In this document: positions 25,579 to 33,967 of the stretch, piece by piece
Position numbering within the stretch: the first letter of the stretch is position 1
Layout of the letters: every line of letters begins with the position of its first letter
NCBI GenBank assembly: GCA_047605605.1
Contig: JASGFG010000006.1
Coordinates: 1 to 64,000 of the forward strand
Source: JAATGA01 sp047605605
Lineage (GTDB): Bacteria; Pseudomonadota; Alphaproteobacteria; Rhodobacterales; Rhodobacteraceae
DNA: 64,000 nucleotides
Direction of reading: 5' to 3'
The notes under the pieces: generated by a model
The model's database searches: none
Seen by the model: only the letters and a program-made list of their open reading frames with translations
Told to the model about the DNA's origin: nothing
Program-made: the position numbers and the translations under genes

Positions 25579-26763
25579 ATGACCACCGATCCGATTGTGA
25601 TTGTCGCCGCAAAGCGCACGCCTCTGGGCGGGCTGATGGGCGATCTTGCCGGCCTTTCCGCCAGCGATATGGGCGCAGCTGCGATAACGGCCGCCGTGAC
25701 GGCTGCCGGGCTTGCACCCGAGGATCCCGATACCGTCCTGATGGGATGCGTCCTGGGGGCGGGGCAGGGACAGGCGCCCGCGCGTCAAGCCGCATTGAAG
25801 GCGGGGCTGTCGCTTGGCACTGTGTGCACCACGCTGAACAAGATGTGCGGCTCGGGGATGCAGGCGCTGATGCTGGCGCATGACCAGATCCTTGCCGGCT
25901 CGGCCAGTATCATCGTGGCCGGCGGAATGGAAAGCATGTCGAACGCGCCCTATCTGCTGGCAAAGGCACGGGGCGGTTTCCGCATGGGGCATGGAGAGAT
26001 CAAGGATCACATGTTCCTCGACGGGCTGGAGGATGTCTATGACACGGGCCGCCTGATGGGCACTTTTGCCGAGGACTGCGCCGAGACCTACGGGTTCGGC
26101 CGCGAAGAGCAGGATGCCTTTGCGCTCGCCTCGCTGTCGCGCGCGCTGGCGGCCGAGGAAAAGGGCATCTCAGCCGCGGAAATCGTGCAGATCGAGGCCC
26201 GGTCCGGGCGCGAAAGCCGCCAGATCACCCGTGATCAGCAACCCTCCCAATCCCGCCCGGAAAAGATACCATCCCTGCGACCTGCCTTTCGGCAGGGTGG
26301 CACGGTGACTGCGGCGAACTCCTCCTCGATATCGGACGGGGCGGCGGCGCTTGTGGTGATGCGGCAGTCCGAGGCAGCGCGGCGCGGGCTGATCCCCATG
26401 GCCTATATCCGCAGCCACGCATCGGTCGCGCAAGAACCGGGACTGTTCCCGTCCGCACCCGTCCCCGCGATCCGCCGTCTGCTGGACCGCTGTGGCTGGG
26501 ACATGGCCAGCGTCGATCTGTTCGAGGTGAACGAGGCCTTTGCCGTCGTGCCGATGGTGGCGATGCGCGAACTGAACATCCCGCATGAAAGGATCAACGT
26601 TCTGGGCGGGGCCTGCGCGCTTGGCCATCCGATCGGGGCCTCGGGCGCGCGGATCGTGGTGACACTGCTGAATGCGTTGCAAAAAAGGGGTGGCAGACGC
26701 GGTGTGGCCGCGATCTGCATCGGTGGCGGAGAGGCCACTGCCGTGGCCGTTGAACTGATCTGA
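25579..26763 (+). CDS. Acetyl-CoA C-acetyltransferase (thiolase)
   Basis: It has 394 residues. The catalytic Cys is in NKMCGSGMQAL, His in LGHPIGASGA and the second Cys in ICIGGGEA. It is the second thiolase of the catabolic region; this one belongs to the acetoacetyl-CoA/branched-chain type by its loop (QPSQSRPEKIPSLRPAF). It precedes an enoyl-CoA hydratase by seven bases. Confidence 0.94.
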   Translation: MTTDPIVIVAAKRTPLGGLMGDLAGLSASDMGAAAITAAVTAAGLAPEDPDTVLMGCVLGAGQGQAPARQAALKAGLSLGTVCTTLNKMCGSGMQALMLAHDQILAGSASIIVAGGMESMSNAPYLLAKARGGFRMGHGEIKDHMFLDGLEDVYDTGRLMGTFAEDCAETYGFGREEQDAFALASLSRALAAEEKGISAAEIVQIEARSGRESRQITRDQQPSQSRPEKIPSLRPAFRQGGTVTAANSSSISDGAAALVVMRQSEAARRGLIPMAYIRSHASVAQEPGLFPSAPVPAIRRLLDRCGWDMASVDLFEVNEAFAVVPMVAMRELNIPHERINVLGGACALGHPIGASGARIVVTLLNALQKRGGRRGVAAICIGGGEATAVAVELI

Positions 26764-26770
26764 GGGCGAC

Positions 26771-27556
26771 ATGACACTTGTTAAGACCGATTTTGACGCG
26801 ACCACGGGCATCGGCCGTCTGACCCTGAATCGCCCCGAGGTTCTGAATGCCCTGGACGTGCCGACCGCCCGGGCCTTTCTGGCGGCGGTGCGGCAGCTGA
26901 CCGCGACACCCGGATTGCGGGTGATCGTGCTGTCCGGCGCGGGCCGGGCCTTTGCCGCCGGGGGTGACGTGGCCGGTTTCACCGCGCAGGGGATCGGGGC
27001 TGCCGCCAGCGTGATCCATGATCTGCTGGATGCGCTGAACCCGGCTATTCTGGCGCTGCGGCAGGTGGCCGCCCCGGTGATCACGGCGGTTCACGGGACG
27101 GCTGCGGGCGCCGGCCTGTCACTGGCGATTTCGGGGGATCTGGTGGTCGCCGCGGAAAACGCGCGCTTCATGATCGCCTATGACCGGATCGGCGCCTCGC
27201 CGGACTGCGGACTGAGTTGGTTTCTGCCGCGGCGCATCGGTCGGGGGGCGGCATTCGAGATGATGCTGACCGGGCGCAGCCTGTCGGCAACCGAGGCGCT
27301 GGCCTTGCGGCTGGTGGACCGGACCGCAGCCGAAAGTGAGCTGGCGGCGATTGTCGAGGATCTCGCGCGGCGGGTGGCCGACGGTCCGACCCAGGCTTTC
27401 GGTCATTTCAAGACCCTGATGGACAGCGATCTCGATCTCTCGGCCCATTTGGAGGCCGAGCGGCGGGGGTTCACCTCCTGCACCCTTACACAGGATTTCG
27501 CCGAGGGCGTGGGCGCGTTTATTGCCAAACGCCAGGCCAGTTTTGCTGGACGATGA
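26771..27556 (+). CDS. Enoyl-CoA hydratase/isomerase family protein
   Basis: A crotonase of 261 residues. The oxyanion-hole segments are SGAGRAFAAGGDVAGF and GTAAGAGLSLAISGDLVVA. The acid-base position shows Asp (IGASPDCGLSWFLPRRIG) in place of the paired Glu residues of classical hydratases, so isomerase or another crotonase reaction is possible. Last gene of the plus-strand catabolic operon. Confidence 0.9.
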   Translation: MTLVKTDFDATTGIGRLTLNRPEVLNALDVPTARAFLAAVRQLTATPGLRVIVLSGAGRAFAAGGDVAGFTAQGIGAAASVIHDLLDALNPAILALRQVAAPVITAVHGTAAGAGLSLAISGDLVVAAENARFMIAYDRIGASPDCGLSWFLPRRIGRGAAFEMMLTGRSLSATEALALRLVDRTAAESELAAIVEDLARRVADGPTQAFGHFKTLMDSDLDLSAHLEAERRGFTSCTLTQDFAEGVGAFIAKRQASFAGR

Positions 27557-27766
27557 CAGCGCCACAATGGCCTGAATAGTCTCATGTTTCGTGGACACAC
27601 TCTTTGCTCAGTTTGAGGCAAGGGGGCCATGGTGCCGAAGCTGTTGGCTCATTTCGCTTGCGCCGAGGAGCAGCAATTTGGATCGGCTGAGTGCTTCCGC
27701 GACAAGGGGCTCATGACGAAATGGATCGACGGGAACAGGTGAAGACACGGTCGACGAAGCGCCGTC
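27557..27766. other. Gene-free gap with possible mobile-element debris
   Basis: No intact gene. GTGGACACACTC near 27590 and the lower-GC stretch after it look unlike the flanking operon and might be an insertion-sequence remnant, but no transposase similarity is readable in either strand. Confidence 0.25.
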
Positions 27767-28109
27767 TCAATCAATGTCCGGAAGTCTATAGATCCGGCAT
27801 TGCCCTGTGGCATCCACCTCAATCACCCGATTGACCATATGATCGGCCGGGATTTCATCGGCGCGAGCCGCCTCGCTCTCCAGAAACGCGATGGCCGCCT
27901 CAAGAAGCTGCAAGCAACGATGCCGCGATACACAGGGCAAAATCAGAAGGCCCGAGTGCAGTTCTTCTCGCCCGACCAGGCCGCGGAAGTCACGGGCATT
28001 CTCGGTAACGATGATCTGGTCTTCAGCAATTGCATTGCGCAGAACCACATGGTCCGGATTGCCGCGCCGCCACCTGCGGCGAGATGCATTCGTCGATGAA
28101 GAACTGCAT
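27767..28109 (-). pseudogene. DUF5615 PIN-like toxin, internally deleted and frameshifted
   Basis: The start codon at 28109 lies three bases after the antitoxin stop and gives MQFFIDECISPQVA, the normal N-terminus of a PIN-like toxin. The frame then soon stops. The C-terminal two thirds continue in another frame (RRGNPDHVVLRN, IIVTENARDFRGLVG, HSGLLILPCVSR, LLEAAIAFLESEA). About 20 residues between these blocks, normally carrying the loop before GxPDH, are missing. Both conserved acidic blocks survive but not in one frame, so no functional toxin is made. Confidence 0.75.
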
Positions 28110-28112
28110 CCC

Positions 28113-28718
28113 TCAGTGCCGGATGGCGGCGTCCGGCACCCATGGCCGCCCGGACGGGCGCCCACGCAGCGGGTGGGTCCTGGCATAGGTTGCCGCAGCC
28201 AGAAAAGCGGCTTCCGGAACGTCGGGGTAATCCTCGACCAGGTCTGCGACCGTATCGCCTCCTTCGAGACGCCCAAGGACTGAATAGACTGTCAGACGGG
28301 TGCCACGGATGACCGGCGTTCCGCCCAGGATATCATCGTCGGCGATGAGGTACGCATCGCGGGCCGCGCGGTAGGCGTAAGCGAAACGTGTGCGCGTGCC
28401 AGCCATGCCCTCCAGGTCGAGGGTGATGGTCTCGTTGAGGCGTACTTCGGCGAGCCGTGCCTCGACAGCAAGACGGCTGCGACTGACCATCGCCCAGATG
28501 CGCCGCTTGCGCGCGACGGGAAGATCCCGGAGCCACTCGTCATTGATGGCCGACAGAAATGGAACCGCAGCCAGCGGCAAGCGGCGGGTCAACCGGCGGG
28601 TCAGAACATCGGTCACCTTCTCGGCCTGCAAGATTCCGGACTCCACCGACTTCTCGATGAGCTTGGTCGACACCCCCGCAAGATAGGCCGCTTCGTTGAT
28701 GGTCAGTTCTGCCGGCAT
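28113..28718 (-). CDS. DUF433 / helix-turn-helix antitoxin
   Basis: It has 201 residues. An N-terminal HTH-like segment (INEAAYLAGVSTKLIEKSVE) is followed by a C-terminal DUF433 domain (DILGGTPVIRGTRLTVYSVLGRLEGGDTVADLVEDYP, read in two parts). This is the antitoxin and probable autorepressor of the PIN-like toxin whose gene starts three bases later. I used the ATG at 28718, preceded by GGGGAA. With the toxin broken, the gene is an orphan. Confidence 0.85.
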   Translation of the reverse strand: MPAELTINEAAYLAGVSTKLIEKSVESGILQAEKVTDVLTRRLTRRLPLAAVPFLSAINDEWLRDLPVARKRRIWAMVSRSRLAVEARLAEVRLNETITLDLEGMAGTRTRFAYAYRAARDAYLIADDDILGGTPVIRGTRLTVYSVLGRLEGGDTVADLVEDYPDVPEAAFLAAATYARTHPLRGRPSGRPWVPDAAIRH

Positions 28719-29285
28719 AATGTTTCCCCAATCAGGGAAGATATATAGATCCGTTCTCGGCCAGAAGCAAGGTTCTGGCCCGGATCGCATGGAGGGCACG
28801 GCTTGGTCGCAACTCTCACCCGAACCGCCGCCCAGCTTCGGTGGTCGCGCGCGCACTCTTGCCCGTCCGGTTCGGGAAGCCGGGCTACTTCCCGTTGAAG
28901 GGATGGATTGGACTCCCGGGCAGTAGCACTATCCTCAAGAGGCCTCCATTCCACCAAAGCAACCACGATACTTCCACACCGACAGCTTCAGCGGGGGGAT
29001 CCGGCTTCTTACTGGACAAGAGCGGCGATCCTCATGGTGAAACAGGAGCATCTAATTTCGTGCCGGTTGGAGAATAAAACCCTCTCCTCGCCAAGGCTGA
29101 CGATCCGCACATTTCACCCAGGCGCAGACGATCAATTTTTATGTATGTTAAACAACATATTAGAATGAATACCCGATCAGGGTGGCCCATGCGCACAAAA
29201 TTACGACCCATTGACTCGTCATATACCTCGCGGGGCAATATGCGGCGAATGCTGGTCACTGGAACCAGTCCGCAAAGGAAAGACC
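28719..29285. other. 567-base intergenic region before ssuA
   Basis: I see no credible gene. GC falls toward 29130-29260. An inverted repeat TATGTT-AAAC-AACATA occupies 29144-29159. A TTGACT hexamer at 29211 could be a -35 element for the ssu operon, but its -10 partner (CAATAT near 29236) is weak. The left part holds the promoter of the DUF433 antitoxin gene. Confidence 0.4.
29144..29159. promoter_or_regulatory. Candidate operator upstream of ssuA
   Basis: A perfect 6-bp inverted repeat with a four-base spacer (TATGTT AAAC AACATA) lies 127 bases before the ssuA start in locally AT-rich DNA. LysR-type regulators of sulfur genes (CysB/Cbl class) bind sites of this general kind. No regulator gene is adjacent. 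Confidence 0.35.
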
Positions 29286-30239
29286 ATGTTCAAGATCACT
29301 CGCCGCGCCTTTGGTTTTGGCGCCCTCGCCCTGTCGCTGGCTTCGGGGCTTCCCGCGATGTCCGAACAGGTCAAGACCCTCAAGATCGGCTATCAAAAGA
29401 CCAACCTTCCCGTCATTGCGAAACAGCAGGGTGTGGTCGAGGCTGCGCTGAAAGATCAGGGCGTCGGGGTCGAGTGGGTGGAGTTTGCCGCCGGCCCGCC
29501 GCTGGTCGAGGCGCTGAACGTGGGCGCGGTGCATGTGGGCTGGACGGGCGATGCGCCGCCGATCTTCGGACAGGCGGCGGGGGCGAATATCGTCTATGTC
29601 GCGGCCTTGCCCGCCAACGGTCAGGGCGAGGCGATCATCGCCAAGGCAGACAGCGGCATCAAGACCGTGGCCGACCTGAAGGGCAAGAAGGTCGCGGTCG
29701 GCAAGGGCACCAGCGCCCACAACCTGCTGGTCGCGGCGCTGGAGGCGAACGGGCTGCAATTCTCGGATATCGAGCCGGTGTATCTTTCGCCCGCCGATGC
29801 GGGGGCTGCCTTTGCTTCGGACAGCGTTTCCGCCTGGTCGATCTGGGACCCCTTCCTTGCCGTCGCCGAAGTGCAGCACAAGCCGAACGTGCTGGTCCGC
29901 GCGCCGGAGGTGATCAATGTGAACACCTATTTCCTTGCGAATGGCGATTTCGCCAAGGACAACGCGCCGGTGATCGCGGCGACGCTGGGCGCCTTGTCCA
30001 AGGCGGCGGCCTGGGCCGATGCCAACCGCGACAAGGTGGCCGAGGCGCTGCACGAGGTGACGGGAGTTCCGCTTGAGGCACAAAAGCTTGCGGCCGACCG
30101 TGCGCAGTTCGGGATCTTCGAGCTGACGCCCGAGATCATCGCGGGTCAGCAGGCGACCGCCGACCGGTTCTTCCGGCTTGGCCTGATCCCGAAAGAGATC
30201 AAGATCGCCGACGCGGTCTGGACCGCACCGCAGGGGTAA
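29286..30239 (+). CDS. ssuA: Aliphatic sulfonate ABC transporter substrate-binding protein
   Basis: A periplasmic binding protein of 317 residues. The N-terminus has a Tat-like signal (TRRAFGFGALALSLASG). SsuA motifs include LKIGYQKTNLPVIAKQ, VHVGWTGDAPPIFGQ, KVAVGKGTSAHNLL and AWSIWDPFLAV. The start at 29286 gives the signal peptide directly, with GGAAAG upstream. It is followed by the permease (four bases) and ATPase. Likely induced by sulfate limitation, as in other bacteria. Confidence 0.93.
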   Translation: MFKITRRAFGFGALALSLASGLPAMSEQVKTLKIGYQKTNLPVIAKQQGVVEAALKDQGVGVEWVEFAAGPPLVEALNVGAVHVGWTGDAPPIFGQAAGANIVYVAALPANGQGEAIIAKADSGIKTVADLKGKKVAVGKGTSAHNLLVAALEANGLQFSDIEPVYLSPADAGAAFASDSVSAWSIWDPFLAVAEVQHKPNVLVRAPEVINVNTYFLANGDFAKDNAPVIAATLGALSKAAAWADANRDKVAEALHEVTGVPLEAQKLAADRAQFGIFELTPEIIAGQQATADRFFRLGLIPKEIKIADAVWTAPQG

Positions 30240-30243
30240 GAGC

Positions 30244-31080
30244 ATGAGCGTCGTGTCCAGCGAAAACATGCGGGATAGGAACGGGGGCGCGCGTTTTGCG
30301 CCCCTGCGCCTTTTGCCGGGCCGGGCGGCACTGGGATGGGTGCTGCCGGTCGTGGTCGTGCTGCTGTGGGAGGCGCTGTCGCGCGCCGGGCTGATCCGGG
30401 CGAATGTGTTGCCCGCGCCCTCTGCCGTGCTGGCGGCGGGGTGGAAGCTGGCACTGTCGGGCCAGTTGGCCGACAATATCGCGGTCAGCGCCTGGCGGGC
30501 CGGGCTGGGCTTTCTGATCGGCGGGTCGATCGGCTTTGCCCTCGGGCTTGCCAACGGGCTGTCGGCGCTGTCGCGCGACATTACCGATACCACCTTGCAG
30601 ATGATCCGCAACATCCCGCATCTGGCGCTGATCCCGCTGGTGATCCTGTGGTTCGGCATCGGCGAAGAGGCAAAGCTGTTCCTCGTGGCGCTTGGCGTCT
30701 TCTTTCCGATCTACGTCAACACCCTGCTGGGCATTCAGGGGATCGACCCGCAACTGGTGGAAATGGGGCGCATCTACGGGATGCGGCCCTGGGATCTGTT
30801 CCGCAAGGTGATCCTGCCGGGCGCCCTGCCCTCGATCTTTGCGGGCCTGCGCTACGCGCTTGGCATCATGTGGCTGACGCTGATCGTGGCGGAAACCATT
30901 TCGGCGCAGTCGGGCCTTGGCTACATGGCGATGCAGGCGCGCGAGTTCCTGCAGATCGACGTGGTGGTGCTGTCGATCCTGATCTACGCGCTGCTGGGCA
31001 AGCTGGCCGACAGCGCCGCACGGCTGCTGGAGCGGGCAACGCTGCAATGGCATCCCGCGTTCCAGAGAAAGAACAAGTGA
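30244..31080 (+). CDS. ssuC: Aliphatic sulfonate ABC transporter permease
   Basis: A BPD-type inner-membrane permease of 278 residues and about six transmembrane helices. The EAA loop reads EMGRIYGMRPWDLFRKVILP, where it contacts the ATPase. The segment IRNIPHLALIPLVILWFGIG is typical of SsuC/TauC. The stop overlaps the start of the ATPase gene by one base (TGATG). Confidence 0.93.
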   Translation: MSVVSSENMRDRNGGARFAPLRLLPGRAALGWVLPVVVVLLWEALSRAGLIRANVLPAPSAVLAAGWKLALSGQLADNIAVSAWRAGLGFLIGGSIGFALGLANGLSALSRDITDTTLQMIRNIPHLALIPLVILWFGIGEEAKLFLVALGVFFPIYVNTLLGIQGIDPQLVEMGRIYGMRPWDLFRKVILPGALPSIFAGLRYALGIMWLTLIVAETISAQSGLGYMAMQAREFLQIDVVVLSILIYALLGKLADSAARLLERATLQWHPAFQRKNK

Positions 31081-31829
31081 TGGCCTTCGATACACCTGCC
31101 ACCAGCGCCTTTGCCCTTCAGGCCGTCCAACGCCGTTTTGGCGACAAGCATGTGTTGCGCGGAATCAACCTGGACGTGCCGCAGGGCCAGTTCGTCGCGA
31201 TCATCGGCAAGTCCGGTTGCGGCAAATCCACCCTGCTGCGGCTTCTGGCCGGGCTTGATCGGCCCGATGGTGGCCGGATCGACCGCAGCCCCGTCGCCAC
31301 CGGCCCCGCCGGCACCCGCATCATGTTTCAGGAACCCCGGCTGCTGCCATGGGAAAGGGTGGCCGGAAACGTGGCGGTCGGCCTGACCGGCATCGCATCG
31401 GGCCGGGATGCAGAGGTGCGGACCCAGGCGATCCTGGCCGAAGTCGGCCTTGGTGATCGGGGCGGCGAATGGCCTTCCGTCCTGTCGGGAGGGCAGAAAC
31501 AGCGCGTGGCGCTGGCCCGCGCGCTGGTGGGCGCGCCTTCGGTGCTGGCACTCGACGAACCGCTTGGCGCGCTGGACGCGCTGACCCGGATCGAGATGCA
31601 GCAGCTTCTGGAACGGATCTGGCGGCAGAAGGGATTCACCGCCGTCCTCGTGACCCATGACGTGGCCGAAGCGGTCATCCTCGCCGACCGCGTGATCGTG
31701 CTGGAGGAGGGGGGCATCGCCCTGGATGTGACCATCGACCTGCCCCGCCCCCGCCATCACGGTAGCCCGACAGTGGCGGCATACGAACAGCAGATCCTCG
31801 ACCGGCTGTTCGGCGCAGGCGGGGCCTGA
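31080..31829 (+). CDS. ssuB: Aliphatic sulfonate ABC transporter ATP-binding protein
   Basis: An ATPase of 249 residues. Walker A is GKSGCGKST, the signature LSGGQKQRVALARAL and Walker B LALDEPLGALDA. The Q-loop region IMFQEPRLLPWERV is characteristic of SsuB. It starts at the last base of the permease stop. The N-terminal 12 residues before the fold are variable. A 238-base gap with hairpins follows before tauA. Confidence 0.93.
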   Translation: MAFDTPATSAFALQAVQRRFGDKHVLRGINLDVPQGQFVAIIGKSGCGKSTLLRLLAGLDRPDGGRIDRSPVATGPAGTRIMFQEPRLLPWERVAGNVAVGLTGIASGRDAEVRTQAILAEVGLGDRGGEWPSVLSGGQKQRVALARALVGAPSVLALDEPLGALDALTRIEMQQLLERIWRQKGFTAVLVTHDVAEAVILADRVIVLEEGGIALDVTIDLPRPRHHGSPTVAAYEQQILDRLFGAGGA

Positions 31830-31843
31830 ACCTGCCGGCGACA

Positions 31844-31896
31844 GGGCGGGGTCCGGGGTTTTCGCCCCGCCCGTCGCATGGGCGATTCCCATGCGA
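31844..31896 (+). terminator. Two consecutive hairpins after ssuB
   Basis: GGGCGGGG (31844-31851) pairs with CCCCGCCC (31865-31872). A second stem TCGCATGGG (31874-31882) pairs with CCCATGCGA (31888-31896). There is no strong T-run, so termination may be weak or Rho-assisted, or these may protect the mRNA end. A TATAAA at 32006 could be the -10 of the following tau operon. Confidence 0.45.
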
Positions 31897-32067
31897 TGAC
31901 CCGATCCCCGCGGAGGGAAGGTTCTTCCCTTCGGACTTTGCGCACCAGCATCGCATTCTCTGAACGCACCGGTTTTTGGAATGGCGGTTGTCGGCGGCGA
32001 GAGCCTATAAATCACGACAACAACAGTCGAGTTGCGGGCCAGCGTCCGCAACCAGCAGGAGAAAGAG

Positions 32068-33075
32068 ATGTCCCGCCGCGCCCCTCGCCCCGGAACCGTT
32101 TCCGCGGCCCTCGCCACCCTGGTCCTTGCCGCATCGGCAGCCACGGCCGAGGCACCCAAGGAAATCACCGTCGCCTATTTCCTGGAATGGCCCATGCCGT
32201 TCGAGTTCGAGAAAGTCGAAGGCACCTTTGACAAGGAACTGGGCGTCAAGGTGAACTGGCGCAGCTTTGACACCGGGGTCGCGATGTCGGCGGCCATCGC
32301 CTCGGGCGATGTGCAGATCGCGGTCAGCCAGGGCGTCGCGCCTTTTGTCACCGCCGTTTCGGCCGGGCAGGACCTGAAGGTGATCGACGTGGCGGTCGGC
32401 TATTCCGACAACGACAACTGTGTGGTGCGCAGCGATCTTCAGATCACCAAGGACAACGCCAAGGAGTTGAACGGAACCAAGGTCGGCGTTCCCATCGGCA
32501 CGGCGGCGCATTACGGATTTCTGAAGCAGGTCGAACATTTCGGCATCGACCTGAAATCGTTGCAGGTCGTGGATCTGGCCCCGCCCGAGGGCGCTGCCGC
32601 CTTTGCGCAGGGCCAGCTGGACTGGGTCTGCGGCTGGGGCGGATCGCTGCAACGGAACCTTGAACACGGCAACACCTTGCTGACCGGCGCCGAGAAAGAG
32701 GCCATCGGGATCAAGATCTTCGACGTGATCTCGACCTCCGGCACATTTGCCGCTGAACAGCCGGAACTGCTGGCCAAATTCCTCAAGGTGGTGAACGCGT
32801 CCAACGCGGCCTATCCGGCCGAGGCCGACAGGCGCCTGCCGGTCATCGCCAAGGATGCGGGCCTGTCCGAACAGGCCGCGGCGGACAACCTGAAAACCTT
32901 CACCTTCCTGCCGGTGGAAACCAAGTTGGGCGCCGACTGGCTGGGCGGCGGAGTGCAGTCCTATCTGAAAGAGGTGGCGGATTTCTTTGTCGCGCAAGGC
33001 AATATCCCGTCGGCCCTGCCGTCCTATGACACGGCGGTCGACGCCTCGATCCTGAAGGCTGCGTCGGGTCTTTGA
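32068..33075 (+). CDS. tauA: Taurine-type ABC transporter substrate-binding protein
   Basis: A binding protein of 335 residues. The signal peptide ends at SAATAEA. Motifs are EITVAYFLEWPMPFEF, GDVQIAVSQGVAPFVTAV, KVGVPIGTAAHYGFL and LDWVCGWGGSLQRN, as in TauA-family binders of taurine or related sulfonates. GAAAGAG precedes the start at 32068. It heads the run tauA-tauB-tauC. Confidence 0.88.
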   Translation: MSRRAPRPGTVSAALATLVLAASAATAEAPKEITVAYFLEWPMPFEFEKVEGTFDKELGVKVNWRSFDTGVAMSAAIASGDVQIAVSQGVAPFVTAVSAGQDLKVIDVAVGYSDNDNCVVRSDLQITKDNAKELNGTKVGVPIGTAAHYGFLKQVEHFGIDLKSLQVVDLAPPEGAAAFAQGQLDWVCGWGGSLQRNLEHGNTLLTGAEKEAIGIKIFDVISTSGTFAAEQPELLAKFLKVVNASNAAYPAEADRRLPVIAKDAGLSEQAAADNLKTFTFLPVETKLGADWLGGGVQSYLKEVADFFVAQGNIPSALPSYDTAVDASILKAASGL

Positions 33076-33154
33076 TCCGCGCCGCCTGACAGTTGGTCCG
33101 GGCGCGGAGCCTCCCCCCGCAGCCCGGACCGACCCATTTCCAGGGAGCCGCAAG

Positions 33155-33967
33155 ATGGCGCTTGAACTGACCGATGTCGAAATGCGTTTCGCCCAGGAGC
33201 GGGGGGCAGAGGTTCAGGCATTGGCCCCGCTGTCGCTGACCATTCCCGACGGGCAGCTGGTGGCGATCCTTGGGCCGTCGGGATGCGGCAAGACCACGCT
33301 TCTATCGATCCTTGCGGGGTTTCTGAAACCCAGCGGGGGCAAGGTCACGCTGAACGGCAAACCCGTGGACGGACCCGGCGCCGACCGGGGGGTGGTGTTC
33401 CAGCAGGGCGCGCTGTTCGAATGGATGAACGTGCGGCGCAACGTGGGCTTTGGCCCGCGGATGAAGGGCCTGCCCCGCGTCCATGTCGAGGGGATCGTGA
33501 ACCCGCTGCTGGATGCCGTGGGCCTGCGCGATTTCGCGGAAAAGGCCGTCTATCAGCTTTCGGGCGGGATGCAGCAGCGGGTGGCGCTGGCCCGGTGCCT
33601 GGCCAATGACCCGGCGCTGATCCTGATGGACGAACCGCTTGGCGCGCTGGATGCGCTGACCCGCGAAAAGATGCAGAGCCTGGTGCTGCGTCTGTGGGCC
33701 GAGACGGGCAAGACCATCATCCTGATCACCCATTCGGTCGAGGAGGCGCTGCTTCTGGGCGAGCGTGTCATCGTCATGGCCCCCCGCCCCGGCCGCATCG
33801 CGCGCGACCTGTCCTTTCCCTTTGCCGGGCGCGGCGTGACGCAGGACCTGCGCGAGGTGAAACGCAGCCCCGGTTTCGCCGAGGCGCGCGACGACATCCT
33901 GTCGCTGATCTGGGACATGGAGGAAGAGATCATGGGCCAGACCGCGGCGCGCGAGGCGGCGGAATGA
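33155..33967 (+). CDS. tauB: Taurine-type ABC transporter ATP-binding protein
   Basis: It has 270 residues. Walker A is GPSGCGKTT, the signature LSGGMQQRVALARCL and Walker B LILMDEPLGALDA. The D-loop and H-loop (ILITHSVEEALLLG) are standard for TauB/SsuB. The stop overlaps the permease start (ATGA at 33964-33967). AGGGAG precedes the start. Confidence 0.92.
   Translation: MALELTDVEMRFAQERGAEVQALAPLSLTIPDGQLVAILGPSGCGKTTLLSILAGFLKPSGGKVTLNGKPVDGPGADRGVVFQQGALFEWMNVRRNVGFGPRMKGLPRVHVEGIVNPLLDAVGLRDFAEKAVYQLSGGMQQRVALARCLANDPALILMDEPLGALDALTREKMQSLVLRLWAETGKTIILITHSVEEALLLGERVIVMAPRPGRIARDLSFPFAGRGVTQDLREVKRSPGFAEARDDILSLIWDMEEEIMGQTAAREAAE

Noticed and set aside
27590..27720. Insertion-sequence end (GTGGACACACTC)
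   Set aside because: No matching opposite end, target duplication or transposase fragment could be recognised.
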